Assembly (NCBI GenBank): GCA_934045075.1
Contig: OW203730.1
Location: forward strand, 8,708,192-8,772,191
DNA from: Yponomeuta sedellus
Taxonomy: Eukaryota > Arthropoda > Insecta > Lepidoptera > Yponomeutidae
DNA: 64,000 nucleotides
Direction of reading: 5' to 3'
A program made the translations under genes and the position numbers. Of this stretch, positions 1-10,512 are shown piece after piece. Position 1 is the stretch's first letter, and every line of letters starts with the position of its first letter. The notes under the pieces were generated by a model that was given only the letters and a program-made list of their open reading frames with translations, ran no database searches and was not told the origin of the DNA.

Positions 1-441
1 ATGAGACGTTTATTAAGATATTTGCTTCCCGCAGCGCGCGTCGGCACCATCACACTTGCACCTGCGTCATCTTGTTGCGCCTTTTCGCATTGCATATTTA
101 CAGAGTTAAATTTCAATCCGTCTAGTATTTGGGAACTTAGAACCAAACTACACTTGTATGGAGTTTTGTTGCTACAGGGAAGCTCATAATTTCCATTCAG
201 CCAAAGAGGGTTACGCGCCGCGTCGTATAAACGCTTCTCTCCTTGCCGCTCCAGTGTAATGACGCGCACGTAATTCTTTGATAGCGAAAAAGCGCAACCA
301 AATTACGCGGGCGTACACCGTTTATTCTTATAATTTTGACTCTTTATTGCATTTATTAGAAAAGTAAATGCACAAGAGTGTGCGTCTGTGCGTGCTTGTA
401 CTTTTGTAGGCATGCCTTCTAACACCGACCGCTTGTTCCAG
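1..441 (+). other. Probable intron upstream of exon A
   Basis: No convincing coding sequence is seen. The stretch ends in a pyrimidine-containing tract and AG (440-441) that fits a 3' splice site. The 62-codon open frame beginning at base 1 has no family resemblance and is treated as chance. That this is an intron is inferred from the exon that follows. Confidence 0.4.
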
Positions 442-602
442 GTCTAGCCTCCCTCTACCCCCAGCCAGCTGACCTGGAGTCCCACGTGTTGGAACAAATG
501 TACAACTACAACTACGAATGCGCTATGCCTGTCGTCTGGGACTGGAAACCAGAGGAGGAGTTCGAGATTCGCTCCATTGAGCCAGTACCCAAGAATATCT
601 AA
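442..602 (+). CDS. Terminal exon A of an unidentified gene (partial, 5' part outside window)
   Basis: The exon follows a GCTTGTTCCAG acceptor and enters in phase 1: its first two bases GT complete a codon. It then encodes 52 residues ending KNI and a TAA stop at 600-602. It is acidic and aromatic-rich, with the core ESHVLEQMY, then YECAMP and WDWKPEEEFEI. There is no start codon that makes sense here, so it must be spliced to upstream exons. The same core recurs at 5811-5992 in the same phase with 12 of 22 identical residues (positions 8-29), which chance open frames would not show. I do not recognise the protein family; there is no membrane segment or known motif. It reads like a cytosolic C-terminal tail, but that is inference. 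No splice donor is needed because the frame closes. The alternative is a decayed exon copy. Confidence 0.6.
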
Positions 603-2224
603 GCTAAGTACCTTCTTGGAGGCTCATGGCCGTTTCCTATAAACGATCCGTCGATCAACCTGAAGTGCTCGGAATTGATGAACTGTATGTAGCTTTATCT
701 ATCGTTTATAGGCAGCGGACATTAAACTACAAGCGGTCGAATCACGTCTTAGATCTAAAAAAAGAATCCTTGCTAGCCTGTGAATATAAATCGGTCTCTC
801 AAACAAACCTATTGATTTTTTACCATCATACGAAACGTTAAAAGATCGCTTCTGTAGTAATACTGGACCCTTGTAGACAAAGTCTTAGCAGCCAGGGCTT
901 TTGCGTTCCACCATGAAACTAAACTGTTCTTCATTGCTCGGGCTACTGCGCGGGTGTGACCAGTAAATTACTTTGAACAACCGTTGAATTCGTTCAATTA
1001 GTGATGGTGAACACGAGCCTAAACGAAGTGAGTTCTCTAACTCAGTTGGTAGGATTGAATATCTACCGCGTTTGTGTGTATTTAGATACGTTATGCGTTA
1101 CCGCCAGTAAGAATCTCTGAAGCACGCTGTCCGATGATATTCATTGATGTTTCGAGAACGAAACTAAACGCGTACAAATGGACGTAACTATGAAATTGTA
1201 ACTATCTTCTATTCAATGCTGTTAAATTGGAAGAGAACTCGTTTTATATATAAACATATTCGTTTAACTACGTACATACTTTATACAATATACATATTGT
1301 ATTTTGAATTGAGTAGGTATGTTACAGTATGGTACAGTTACAACCCGGACTTGGCCCCCGTGGTGGAGTATGACCTAACCTTCCTGCGATGCAGGAAGAG
1401 ACCCGTGCCCCAACAGTGGAGACATACAAGGGTTGATATCGATGTTACAGTGTCAAAATTCTACAGTTTTTGCCCCGAGGTTATTCAGCGTCATAAGGCG
1501 AATATGTAAAATTTTAGAAAGGTCTTTTTAGTTAAGTAGAATTAATTAATTTGACCGACCGTTCCCACAGATTGTATGTCATTAGTCCTTTTGTTTGATT
1601 GTATATCACGAATCGGTCGGCCAATATAGTAAGAAGTATTCGTGTCGTATTATAGTTTTAGGTTAGAATTGGTAAATAAATTCACATCAGTATAAAAACG
1701 CAACCAAGGAAATACTATCGGTCTCAGTTAATACTTAAATGTTAAACAATCGAGTATTACTTATTTAATAATTATGCCAACTAATTTTATTACCATGGAG
1801 TACACCTGTATGACGGCGTGTTAATACAAATTAAATTTTAAGTAGCAAATAATAAAAGTCAAAGTTCCCTAAACGAAGCAAAATATTTGGTAACTTTCGC
1901 CAGTGGACAATAATATTTTATGTTTTAGTGTACACCTCTATCATTGGTTTGCTTTTATTTGTCGTTCGATAATAGGTTCGTGCGATTTCTTTAAGTCTTA
2001 AAATGGAATTTCAGAACTAAAAGTTTACATTAGAATCTATATAATATTTTATTACCTACTTACGAATGCGAAACCACTACTTAAAAATGTAACCAACTAC
2101 CTTTTAATACAACTGTCTAGTCAGACTTGCATTAAAGCTAGGAAAGGTGTAGCTAAAAATCAAAAGTTATAAAATTAAACGCATCTGAGCACATAATTTA
2201 TTTTATTATTATCATAGTGATTTA
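603..2224. other. AT-rich noncoding DNA (possible 3' UTR then intergenic)
   Basis: No gene-like frame is seen. If exon A is the last exon, its 3' UTR starts here; AATAAA-like motifs are frequent in this composition (for example near 1674), so none is assigned. One interspersed repeat (1341-1447) lies inside. Confidence 0.4.
1341..1447 (+). repeat. Repeat E, copy 1 (short form)
   Basis: Begins CAACCCGGACTTGGCCCC, continues with GGAGTATG and GCGATGCAGGAAGAGACCC, and ends at AAGGGTTGATATCGATG. The same block recurs near 6298, 33918 and 42720 on + and near 31812, 37276, 50098 and 62163 on -. Longer copies extend about 200-270 bp further upstream of this block. Confidence 0.8.
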
Positions 2225-2613
2225 CAGTTTGTTCGCTTTTAGAATATACCTCGGCTACTATCGGATATATTCGTGTAATAGAAATATATCGGAATATCTT
2301 CTATAATATAAAAATGAATCTCTGAATGTGTTGGTAAGCGCAAATCTCGAGAGCAGCTGAACCGATTTCGCTGATTCTTTTTTTAGAATATTCCTTGAAG
2401 CACCAGGATGGTTCTTACGGAGAGAAAAATAAAAGAATCGACTGTTAGGCGGTACGAAGTTCGCTGGGTCAGCTAGTTATAACTTTACATATCTTTTCAA
2501 AATAGTGAAGAAAAGTTTTATACAGAGCGAAAGTAGTATTACATTCGTGTACTTTCGGCGCAAAACCGAACCTACTCTAGAGCCCGAGGTATATTCTAAA
2601 AGCTAACAGACTG
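2225..2613. mobile_element. MITE with CAGT termini and TA target duplication (copy 1)
   Basis: Termini are about 30-bp inverted repeats: CAGTTTGTTCGC at the left and, read inwards, CAGTCTGTTAGC at the right, both continuing TTTTAGAATATACCTCGG. TA lies immediately outside each end (2223-2224, 2614-2615), which fits Tc1/mariner-type mobilisation. A sister copy at 10513-10710 is about 190 bp shorter because this one carries a nested repeat. No coding capacity. Confidence 0.8.
2303..2480. repeat. Interspersed repeat nested inside the 2225-2613 MITE
   Basis: The segment from TATAAAAATGAATCTCTG to GGGTCAGCTAGTTAT is absent from the sister MITE at 10513-10710. It matches, in inverse orientation, the repeated block at 18674-19345 (AATCAGCG, GATTTGCGCTTACC, AACAGTCGATTC motifs). 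It is a later insertion into the MITE. Confidence 0.7.
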
Positions 2614-2615
2614 TA

Positions 2616-4627
2616 CCACTAACTGATTGAGAAATGTGTGTTATTCATCACTACCCACTTGAGTTTTAAATATATTGTAGAGTGACCGCCTTGGTAGACC
2701 GACCTCTATATTTTTTTATTTGTTTCTTTATTTCAAATAAATCCTTAATGATCTTCCAGGGTCACATAAAGTCAGCAATGAATGTGCAATTGTCACTCTT
2801 GAAGATATATTTACATATTATACAGTGTCTAAATCTTCAAACACATTTGCGGAAATTATTATATTTAAGATTATATTACGCTGCACACTTGCATTATACA
2901 TAAGTAGTGTCAAAATTTAGATGAAATCGCCTTTTAAATGCTATATATTGTTAACAACCACGCGAGACGGGATAACTTTTGTGTTCTAACATTTGTATTA
3001 TAAAATTATGTAGGTAAATTATGTAAAATGAGCAATACGGAATGAATATTGTATTACTAAAAATCTCATGTTTTTTCTGCGTCATATTACAATTTGGACG
3101 TTCGTTGTACATGATTATGTCGGGAAATATAAGTCGCAATTCATAATCTGGGTAAACTATGCTTGTCTCGCTTCCACGCTGCTTTTTAGCTTGAAGTAAA
3201 AGCGAGATGAACGTAGTTTGTCAGGGATGTGTGCGTCTGATTGCATTACGTTGTACTTAGTATCCTTATTTTTTGTGAGTATTAATAAGTTCCAGTATTT
3301 AAAAGTATGATGCGTTTAAAACGTGTTTCGTTCATTCGAGGGAGGAGTATTATGTTAAGTATTTTGTTTATCATTGTTTAATTTATTTTTTATTATTATC
3401 GTGTTATGTGACCCGTATCGTATATAAGATACAAAGTGATTATGTTGCTGTGACGAAAATTAGTAACCTGTACAAAATATTAATAAAAAGTAATAGAAAT
3501 GTTATTCGAATGTTTTCTTCTATTTATTGATGAAGTAAAGCACTGTTAATTTTTGTCAATTATTAATGTTGCAATATTTATTTCTTGACTATGATAAAAA
3601 TATTGTACCCACATTTATCACGGTACCTACTGGATTTTTTTACACTCAGGGTTTTATTTATTTTACGGTAATTTTAACACGTTTTTGTTCTTTTCTGAGA
3701 GAGTACCACAGATAACCTTATAAGCATGAATGTTTCTGTGTAAGTGTAGCCTGTTCATTGTTACAATTACTTATTATATATGGATGTTAACAAAATAAAA
3801 CATGTTCAAAACATTCTGTACAATAACTTATTATTGTTATTTTTTCGAAAATCCCTTAGTCGTAGTCGATGTCTTTGAGCTCATTCATAGACTATATGTA
3901 GATCGTGCATGTAAATAACAATAAAGGAAGGTTTTTATAATGCATAATTAAAGAGGTTTCCTAGCACGATGCCCACTGTAGCACTTTGTTACTTTCACTA
4001 TTTTTCTATACAACCAGTAGCACATAGTCAGCTACAACAGATCTTCAAAAAGGCGTGCGCAGACTGTAAAAATGTTCTGAACGCATACGGAGTGCGGTGA
4101 TTTGTCGCCCGGAAATTTGTGAAGCGTACGCTATCGAAGCAAATATTCTGAGATTACGTTGTGCTGCAATTTACTTGAAGTTGAAAAAAGGCTATTTAAT
4201 AGAAAATACATTTCAAATCGATTAATGAATGGATGTATCCATTCAATTTTTTCGGGGACTCCCCCGTACTTTGGTCCAGTCCAGTTTCTCAGCGTCCTCT
4301 GTAATATATAGTAGACTTTTTGTACGGGGTACTTTTAGTCCTCTAAGTGCGTAATTCGATCAATATCGATGGAAAAAAAAACGGCCGACAGTACATCGTC
4401 TACGCAGGCCCTGTGAGATTCCAATATGCCTAAAAAATAGTTAAAGCCAACTATGTACATGAAGGGATTGTTTAGCAGTACAATGCCCACTTCTACTGTC
4501 CACAATACTTGAAATGCGTTGATTATATTTTATAATTAAAGTCTGACTAGTGCGATCTAATCTATGATGATTTTTCAATGATGATTGAAAAGTTGTCACT
4601 GTGCTTCCGATTTTATTAAAATCATCA
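2616..4627. other. AT-rich noncoding DNA, nothing recognised
   Basis: Only short chance frames and homopolymer-rich sequence are seen. No tRNA-like boxes, inverted repeats of note or protein similarity were recognised. Confidence 0.5.
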
Positions 4628-4845
4628 TCAGCCAATAGATGCCCACTGCATGCCTCCCTCGTGGTTTCTATGCTTAATGGTCTTGTGCCGTCCGCATCCA
4701 GCGTCTCTCTGCCACCGTAACAAGGTCGTCAGAGTCTGATAGATCCACCACCAGATGTCTGACGGTCAGACCATCTGGCGGAGGGCCTGCCCACGCTTCC
4801 TCGACCGGTCAGAACTTTTCGCCCCAACGGCGAAACGGTAAACGG
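4628..4845. repeat. Decayed LINE-type fragment
   Basis: Carries the phrases GATGCCCACTGCATGCCTCC, CCGTCCGCATCCAGCG, CCGTAACAAGGTCGTCAGAG and GTCAGACCATCTGGCGGAGG. A related set occurs at 62765-62900 and 63185-63220. Phrases of this kind are common in lepidopteran non-LTR retrotransposon remnants; that family assignment is from general knowledge. Confidence 0.5.
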
Positions 4846-5164
4846 TATTGAAATTAAATCAAAGTAATAAAGTGCAAACCAGCAATAGTAGGCATCATGC
4901 TATCAAACCATTAATCTGGTTTTAGGTAGGGTTTTAAGTAACTACTCATTCGTGTAAAACAAATTTATTATTATAAGACACTCCGAAATAAAAAACCAAT
5001 ATTTCACACATTTGTCTGAGCAGATATCAAAAATGTATTTCTGCAAAGCATTTTCTTTCAAACCTCTGCATTAAAAATGATATTCTGCCTGTTGAGGCTT
5101 AAAATTCAAAGATAGCATGTAGGACTTAGGACTTTTTAACAGTCAGGTTTCTTATGTATTCTGA

Positions 5165-5757
5165 CAGCCTCGTTAACCTAGCGGCATCATGTCTGACCAA
5201 GCCAGAGATCGTGGGTTCGACTCCCACTTGGGACCGCACGTCACAAATGGCCTCAGTCTGGGTGTATGTTGTGATGTTCTTGCCCGATTACCATAGCACA
5301 GAGTATCCTAGTTTGGGATCAGCGCCTTGATTATGTAACTTTTCTCGTTACATAATCAAGGCGCTGCATAATACCTACCTAGGTGTGCGAAAGCGGAATG
5401 TTTACTTAGCTCTGTCGTATAAGTATTAGGCTTAATATGTATCACACATCGTGGATACAGTATTTCAATGGATATCTGATACGCGACAGTGATATTTACC
5501 CGCAGTTTTTCGTACACCAACAATCTGTTAATCTACTGTTAACAGCTGTCAAATGTTATTTTTTGTATGCGCTTTGACCAACTGACAGCTGTTAACAATA
5601 CATTAACGGCTTGTTAGTGTACCACAAACCGAGGGTAAGTCACTTTGTTTGACAAAGTCCAGTAGATATTTAGTGTTTGCACAAATATGTATATAACTAC
5701 GTGAAAAGTTACATAATCAGGGCGCTGGACAAGGGCAGTTGTGTTGTGTGGAAGTTA
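5165..5757 (+). mobile_element. tRNA-derived SINE interrupted by an inverted-repeat element
   Basis: The head 5168-5238 looks tRNA-like, with a B-box GTGGGTTCGACTCCC. It is followed by a SINE body ending CAGAGTATCCTAGTTTGGGATC at 5320. The tail phrase GTGTTGTGTGGAAGTTATT resumes at about 5737, and a similar phrase follows the same body near 42020. Bases 5321-5726 between them behave as an insertion. The SINE tail ends about 55 bp before exon B. Confidence 0.6.
5321..5726. mobile_element. MITE-like insertion with 24-bp inverted termini
   Basis: The left end AGCGCCTTGATTATGTAAC plus TTTTC is mirrored at 5703-5726 with one mismatch. A further inverted copy at 5347-5365 makes a perfect 19-bp hairpin with 5321-5339 (7-nt loop). 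A second imperfect inverted pair (about 5489-5530 and 5605-5645, sharing ACCC and GTACAC phrases and CTGTTAAC) lies inside. No coding capacity. Target duplication is unclear. Confidence 0.6.
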
Positions 5758-5810
5758 TTATTATTTTAATAGAGGTTTAATCACACATCATTGCTCCAAC
5801 CGCACCACAG

Positions 5811-5992
5811 GCCACTCGGCGACGCAAGTCCCTCCGAAAGATATGGAAAAGCACGTGTTAATGCACATGTACTCCACCGAATACGAGAATATGATGCCGG
5901 ACCTGTACTCCTATCCCGAGTCCGACTGCGACGTGAAAGTCAAGACCGTCAACGAGTTCTATCCGGTTAAAATGTATGTATTCGCACTGTGA
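5811..5992 (+). CDS. Exon B, homologue of terminal exon A (partial gene)
   Basis: The exon follows the acceptor CCGCACCACAG and enters in phase 1, the same as exon A: GC completes a codon. It encodes a 59-residue tail to TGA at 5990-5992, with the core MEKHVLMHMY, then EYENMMP, SYPESD and KVKTVNEFYP. Ungapped alignment to exon A conserves P8, D10, E12, H14-L16, M19-Y20, Y24-E25 and M28-P29. Divergence is high, so the duplication is old and both copies appear to have been kept coding. An AAT|GTATGT donor-like site at 5973/5974 offers an alternative ending. In that case the exon is internal and 163 nt long, and the last five codons (YVFAL) are intron. No promoter or 5' exons of a second gene are visible between the two exons, so alternative last exons of one gene fit best. 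The protein is unidentified. Confidence 0.6.
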
Positions 5993-6129
5993 TGAAGGAA
6001 GAAAGATTGACGAAACAAATATATATTGCGAATGTGAGTGAAAGGGCCGGTAAAGGGACGTCCCAGGCGGACATTCTTCGACCAAATAGGGTATGTACGT
6101 ATATGCAAAGGAAAGATTAAAAGTACCCG

Positions 6130-6250
6130 GAACCGGCGTGCGTGCATGCAACGACTTATGAACGTTGATGAAGCGAAGGTCATCTGTCAGGATCGTGGCA
6201 AGTAGCAGTCCCTGGAGGCGTAAGGTTATGTATGTATGTGTATAAGATAT
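6130..6250 (+). repeat. LINE-like fragment ending in TATG repeats
   Basis: Contains GATGAAGCGAAGGTCATCTG, CAGGATCGTGGCAAG and GCAGTCCCTGG, and ends GAGGCGTAAGGTTATG followed by TATGTATG. Related copies lie at about 6470-6540, 20165-20290 and 23155-23250 on + and 33085-33170 on -. Confidence 0.6.
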
Positions 6251-6297
6251 GTATCCAAATATAGACTGAAAACCAAATAGCAATCAGTATTCAATAA

Positions 6298-6402
6298 TAA
6301 CCCGGACTTTGCCCCCGTGGTGGAGTATGGCCTAACCTTTCTGCGATGCAGGAAGAGACCCGTTCCCCAGCAGTGGGGACATACAAGGGTTTATATCGAT
6401 TC
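6298..6402 (+). repeat. Repeat E, copy 2 (short form)
   Basis: Same block as 1341-1447 (CCCGGACTTTGCCCCCGTGG to GGGTTTATATCGATTC), with a few substitutions. Confidence 0.8.
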
Positions 6403-6469
6403 AATACGTACCAAATTATACGAAATAACGGGACGAAAAAGAAAGGTGATCGTGTCGAATTGAAATCAA

Positions 6470-6540
6470 TTTTCCAGTCCCTGGTCTCCTACCCCTCTGG
6501 GATTCAGGCGTGAGGTTATTATTAGATTTTGTTATGTTAT
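6470..6540 (+). repeat. Fragment of the CAGTCCCTGG / GAGGTTAT LINE-like repeat
   Basis: Carries CAGTCCCTGGTCTCCTACCC, CTCTGGGATTCAGGCG and TGAGGTTATTAT, matching the 3' half of the repeat at 23155-23250. Confidence 0.5.
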
Positions 6541-6679
6541 TCGCACTGTCCAAAGTCGATAGCATGAATCTTGTCTCGCACGCCATAAATAGATAAAGAC
6601 GCGCGGCATCCCGCTCTCAGGATTAGATGATTCTTTAAAGTAAAAACTTAAAAACTTATTCTAATACAGGAATAAGTTT

Positions 6680-6930
6680 TATCCAAGCAGTTTATACTTA
6701 AGCCGCTTCGTCTAGAACCTAGGATTAAAAGACTTGAACTTCAATCGATTTGCGGAAAAAACGGCCGTTTTTGGCGGAAAGTGATTAAATTCCTTTGGAT
6801 GTTGATTTTAGGTTCTAGACTGTAGTTTCTAAAAATAGTACTCACAGTTGTAAAGATTTGTCAGGTTCCCTTTTAGATAGAAACTTAGAATAAAGTGATG
6901 ATTTTTCCATTGGTGGCGCTTGTTTGCACC
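6680..6930. repeat. Family G repeat (TCTAGAACCTAGG ... TTAGGTTCTAGA), copy 1
   Basis: A loose inverted repeat: TCTAGAACCTAGGATT at 6710 and ATTTTAGGTTCTAGACTG at 6805. It is centred on AAAAACGGCCGTTTTTGG and ends near CCATTGGTGGCGCTTG. Similar blocks lie near 8345, 19420, 23270 and 33175. Confidence 0.55.
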
Positions 6931-6956
6931 CAGAAGTGCCTTAGTTATATAGTTTA

Positions 6957-7170
6957 CAAAAACCTATTTAGAGGCTAAAAATTCCACCCACGCCAGGATT
7001 CGAACCCGCGACCTCTGGCTATCCGTGCCAGCGCTCTTTCCGACTGAGCTAATGGGCGACTCACCGGCATCAGTGATATTTCGAATCTCTTTACAATATT
7101 CACTGTATTACGTACATGGAGCGACATCTGGCTGAAGTAATTTGCATCACTTGCAGCCCCGAGTTTTCGT
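6957..7170 (-). mobile_element. SINE-A copy 1 (tRNA-containing)
   Basis: Begins AAAAACCTATTTAGAGGC and then carries an antisense tRNA-like block (about 6985-7058) with B-box reading GGTTCGAATCC on the - strand. It continues to the TCGGGGCTGCAAGTG end near 7170. The right inverted repeat and tail are missing, so this copy is truncated. Confidence 0.75.
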
Positions 7171-8156
7171 CCGGTCTCTTCAGTACGTTTTATACTTAAT
7201 AAAAGAGAATTGGAAAGACGACGCGTCTTTCTCGTACCCACGCCCTAAGTCCTTTCTTCGTGTCTCAGGCCTAACGTCTTATTTATAAAGTCACGATTCC
7301 TCTAAAACACTTCTTTGAGGCTTCTTTTATTTAATCTGTGGTTACCTTCGTTTTCCCTTACCACAGACCCTTAATCTGCCTCTGAGGAGTGTTTTAAGGA
7401 GTTGTGCTTTTATAAAATAGTGTCATTCCATTTTTTTCAGGAAGAAAAGAGCAAGTTCCTAACCAATTCAAGATTATGTTAATCCATCCAGGCTTACACG
7501 TATTTTTATTTGATTTAAGATGTTAACATTATCTTTGTAATTATCTTTACTTAGTTTTGTGTTAATTTTATTTCTTGATGTATGAATTTGTATAAAATAT
7601 TTTCCTTTTGCAATCAAAGTAAAGTATTTTAAATATTTCAAACCGTCTACTTAATACAGGTATTATCTTACGAGATCTAGTTTTGACGGACATCTTAAGC
7701 ATAACACAAAATCATTTAGAATAGGTACGGTCGACAACACGTCAGCTTTTACACGTGTAGGTACGTTCTAATAATTTATATTGCATGCATTTAACTAAGA
7801 ATTTGGTAAAGATCAGTCTGCAATCGAATGCAGGCAGTAAGCTATTTATCGAAGTATAGGCAATAGTTATGTTACAATGAAACATTTTGAATTGCATTGA
7901 AAGGCAAGTCCTAGCCATTCGAGGCATGAATGTAGGTACCTACGTTTCCTCACTGAATGCATACGAAATGGTAGCTATTGATGTAAATTTCATACCGCCA
8001 ACGGTGTAAACCGGCACGGAACGGTGGTAAGACACAGGGTTTTATCTTCCTTCAGTGTCCATGGTAGTTCTCGCCCATATTGGTCACTTAGGGCGGTTCA
8101 GGGTGCTAACTAGCGCCATCTATGGAATAAAAACCGTAACTTGTATTATAATACGT
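7171..8156. other. Noncoding DNA, nothing recognised
   Basis: AT-rich sequence with no protein similarity, clear tRNA boxes or long repeats. The stretch just before 8157 includes the short phrase GCTAACTAGCGCC that recurs around family G copies. Confidence 0.45.
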
Positions 8157-8313
8157 TTAAAAACCTATTTAGAGGCTAACAATTTCACCCATGCCGGGAT
8201 TCGAACCCGCAACCTCTGGCTATCCGTGCCAGCGCTCTACCAATTGAGCCTCTAAATAGGTTTTTAAATTTGTCCTTAGCACGAGTTAGTGCATAAAAAA
8301 TAAAAATAGTATA
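8157..8313. mobile_element. SINE-A copy 2, short, with 12-bp target duplication
   Basis: Flanked by ATTATAATACGT at 8145-8156 and 8314-8325. The order is: left inverted repeat, antisense tRNA-like block, right inverted repeat GCCTCTAAATAGGTTTTT, then tail TCCTTAGCACG with AAAAATAGTATAAT. The tRNA block is cut at its A-box side and joined directly to the right repeat, making this the shortest copy (157 bp). The long direct flank supports retroposition. Confidence 0.85.
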
Positions 8314-8344
8314 ATTATAATACGTGTTTATCTAAAAGTGAACA

Positions 8345-8575
8345 TGAGAAATCTTCACAACTGTGACAACTATTTTTAGAACCTACTGTCTAGAACCTAG
8401 AATCAACAATCTAGGACTTTAAAACTACATTCTAGGCTAAATGTTCTAAAAATAGTTATCACAGATAAGTACTAAGATTTTAGATGTTTTTTTTTTCAAA
8501 AAAACGTATTCTAAACAAGTTATGATTTTTTATTCCATTGTTGGCGCTAGTTAGCGCCCCTAAACGGCTGCGATC
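8345..8575. repeat. Family G repeat, copy 2
   Basis: Shares GAACCTACTGTCTAGAACC, TTCTAGGC and TTCTAAAAATAGTTATCAC with the other copies. It ends at TTGTTGGCGCTAGTTAGCGC, a palindromic phrase that also closes or neighbours other copies (6913, 14934, 24465, 33517). Confidence 0.55.
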
Positions 8576-8604
8576 CTTGTTACTAAATACCTATAATAAT
8601 AATA

Positions 8605-8840
8605 AATAGTCATGGACATATTACACAGATCTCGTTAGCCCTTTACTAAGTACACCTAAATGACTTGTGTTATAGGTGCTAACTCGACGATAGATTTAAT
8701 ACAATAAATACAAAGATAACATCCAAGACCCGAGACAAACTTTACTAGAAAAGTTCGTTTCATAGTTTGACCCGGCCGGGGATCAAACCCGAGACATTCG
8801 GTTTTACAGTCAGCGTGCCAAACCGCTGCGCCACCGTATG
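8605..8840 (-). mobile_element. SINE-C copy 1 (tRNA-derived)
   Basis: On the - strand it begins GGTGGCGCAGCGGTTTGGCA with a B-box-like GGTTTGATCCCCGGCC, then the body (CTAACGAGATCTGTGTAATA). It matches 32328-32560 (-) and 43296-43915 (+). Confidence 0.8.
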
Positions 8841-10512
8841 TATTTTAATAAGTCGGTTTGTTGTGAAATGCTTTCAATGTTGACCTTCTGATTTATGATT
8901 AGATTTTTCTCAGTAGAGTCATCAATCATCAGCATATTCGTTCACCGTTTAGCATATAGTACTTTGATAGATAGGGCATTGGAATTCATTTTATTTTATG
9001 TTAAGGCAGCGGCTTTCATTTTACATTGTACATACATTACATTCAGCTAATGCGGATTCTTCGGATGCAGAATGTGGATTCTTTACGTTAAAATAAATTG
9101 AATTGAATTGTACAAACGAAAAGAAGTCTATTTTATATTCATGGAAGTGTTTTGCTTAATATATCACCAAACTGCTTCTGCCGAATTATAGTCCTCGCTT
9201 GAATATTTAAGTGGCATGCTGCGAGTAAAAAAAACAAGTTTCTTACTATAAGTTATTTATTTTATTTATACCATAGAAAGAGGCATTACAATAACCAAAC
9301 AATCACAAAAAGCTTCGCAATAAAAAGTGGCACAATAAACAACACAAAACTAATCTACATTAGTCAAAAATACCACCTGACCCAATGCTGTTGCTATGAC
9401 GCTAGCAGCGTTACCCCGTTACACACAGGGTAATCCTTTGCATCAGGCATGCCCCGGAACGAACGTCATAGCCACGACTTCTCAGGTGCCGACCGATTTC
9501 CTTAAAAAAAAACTTTGAAGTTTTGAACTATATCACTGATGGCATGCCCAAAAATGTATGAGTAATGCAAATTCTTCGCTCAATTTTTTTGTAAGAATCT
9601 CGGGGACGACTTCACCCAGTGCAAACTGGTTTCAAACTTTTTTATGCCGCTCTATTTTCTTTAGTATGTATCTATCTTAGATATGATTAGCTGAGAGAAT
9701 CTACCGAACTTAGCTGAAGAGAATACCATCTGCCCTGGTACCACCAACGACGCTATTCCCAATAGGTTTCGTAAAATTCCCGGTCCTTCGACTACAATTC
9801 TGCAAGTATAACTACCGTTGGCGTTTATGGAATTTGGATCATATCGTACTGAGTTATGTTACAGGTAGAAACTGGCCTAGACATTTTCTGGGTTGTTCAC
9901 GTGTAAAAAAAGGAAGCGTGTAGGTACCTAGTAAAAAAGTAACGTGAAAAGGAACGAACGGTACCTACATTTAAAAGGGACCACGGTTAAGAGGAGAAAA
10001 TTATTAGTGACTTGTGTCAGTATGCTGTAGGCACACTGTACAAAGATGTTTGAATATTTCAAAATGGCATTATTCACAGATCTAACACTACTATTTAAAT
10101 TGGATCATCTCCTGCTTAACTTAGGCATCCTGCTGCAAGTCTTACTGCTACTTCTTCGGACTTTCGTTGTCAAGTGTCTGACATATCGCTCAGTTGGTAC
10201 CTACCCTATCCTAACTCGTAATGTATTTTACTGCGTCTGCGACACTACAAAACACTCTGAGTCATTTAGCTAAGTACTATAATTATACTTGACAACGACC
10301 ATTCATAAACCGATTTGTTTTTGCGGTCGCAGTTCATATCGAGCTCTCAGCCACGGTATCAAAAGGAAAAATATTAATATCAGAAGAGTAACTCTGCCAA
10401 CCCTATTTGCAGGCCTTCATAATTTTGTGCATACATCGTGCGTAATGCTTGTTAAGGCAGCATCTATGACCTGTACGGAACCCCTCTGGGTCACTTGTTG
10501 TACCAAGGAGTA
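8841..10512. other. Noncoding DNA with unclassified repeat debris
   Basis: Includes a short AATAAATTGAATTGAATTG stretch near 9090 that looks like a LINE 3' tail, and a GC-richer block at about 9370-9500 that may be a decayed retroelement coding remnant read on the - strand. No intact gene is seen. Confidence 0.35.

Noticed and set aside
58..189. 62-codon frame at the window start as the first exon of the exon A gene
   Set aside because: No donor site or family resemblance; it stops before exon A and is out of context.
5973..5980. A firm splice donor ending exon B
   Set aside because: GTATGT is acceptable but the preceding AAT is weak, and a stop follows closely. Kept only as an alternative.
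9370..9500. Possible retroelement coding remnant on the - strand
   Set aside because: A short readable stretch is interrupted by stops and no family could be named with confidence.
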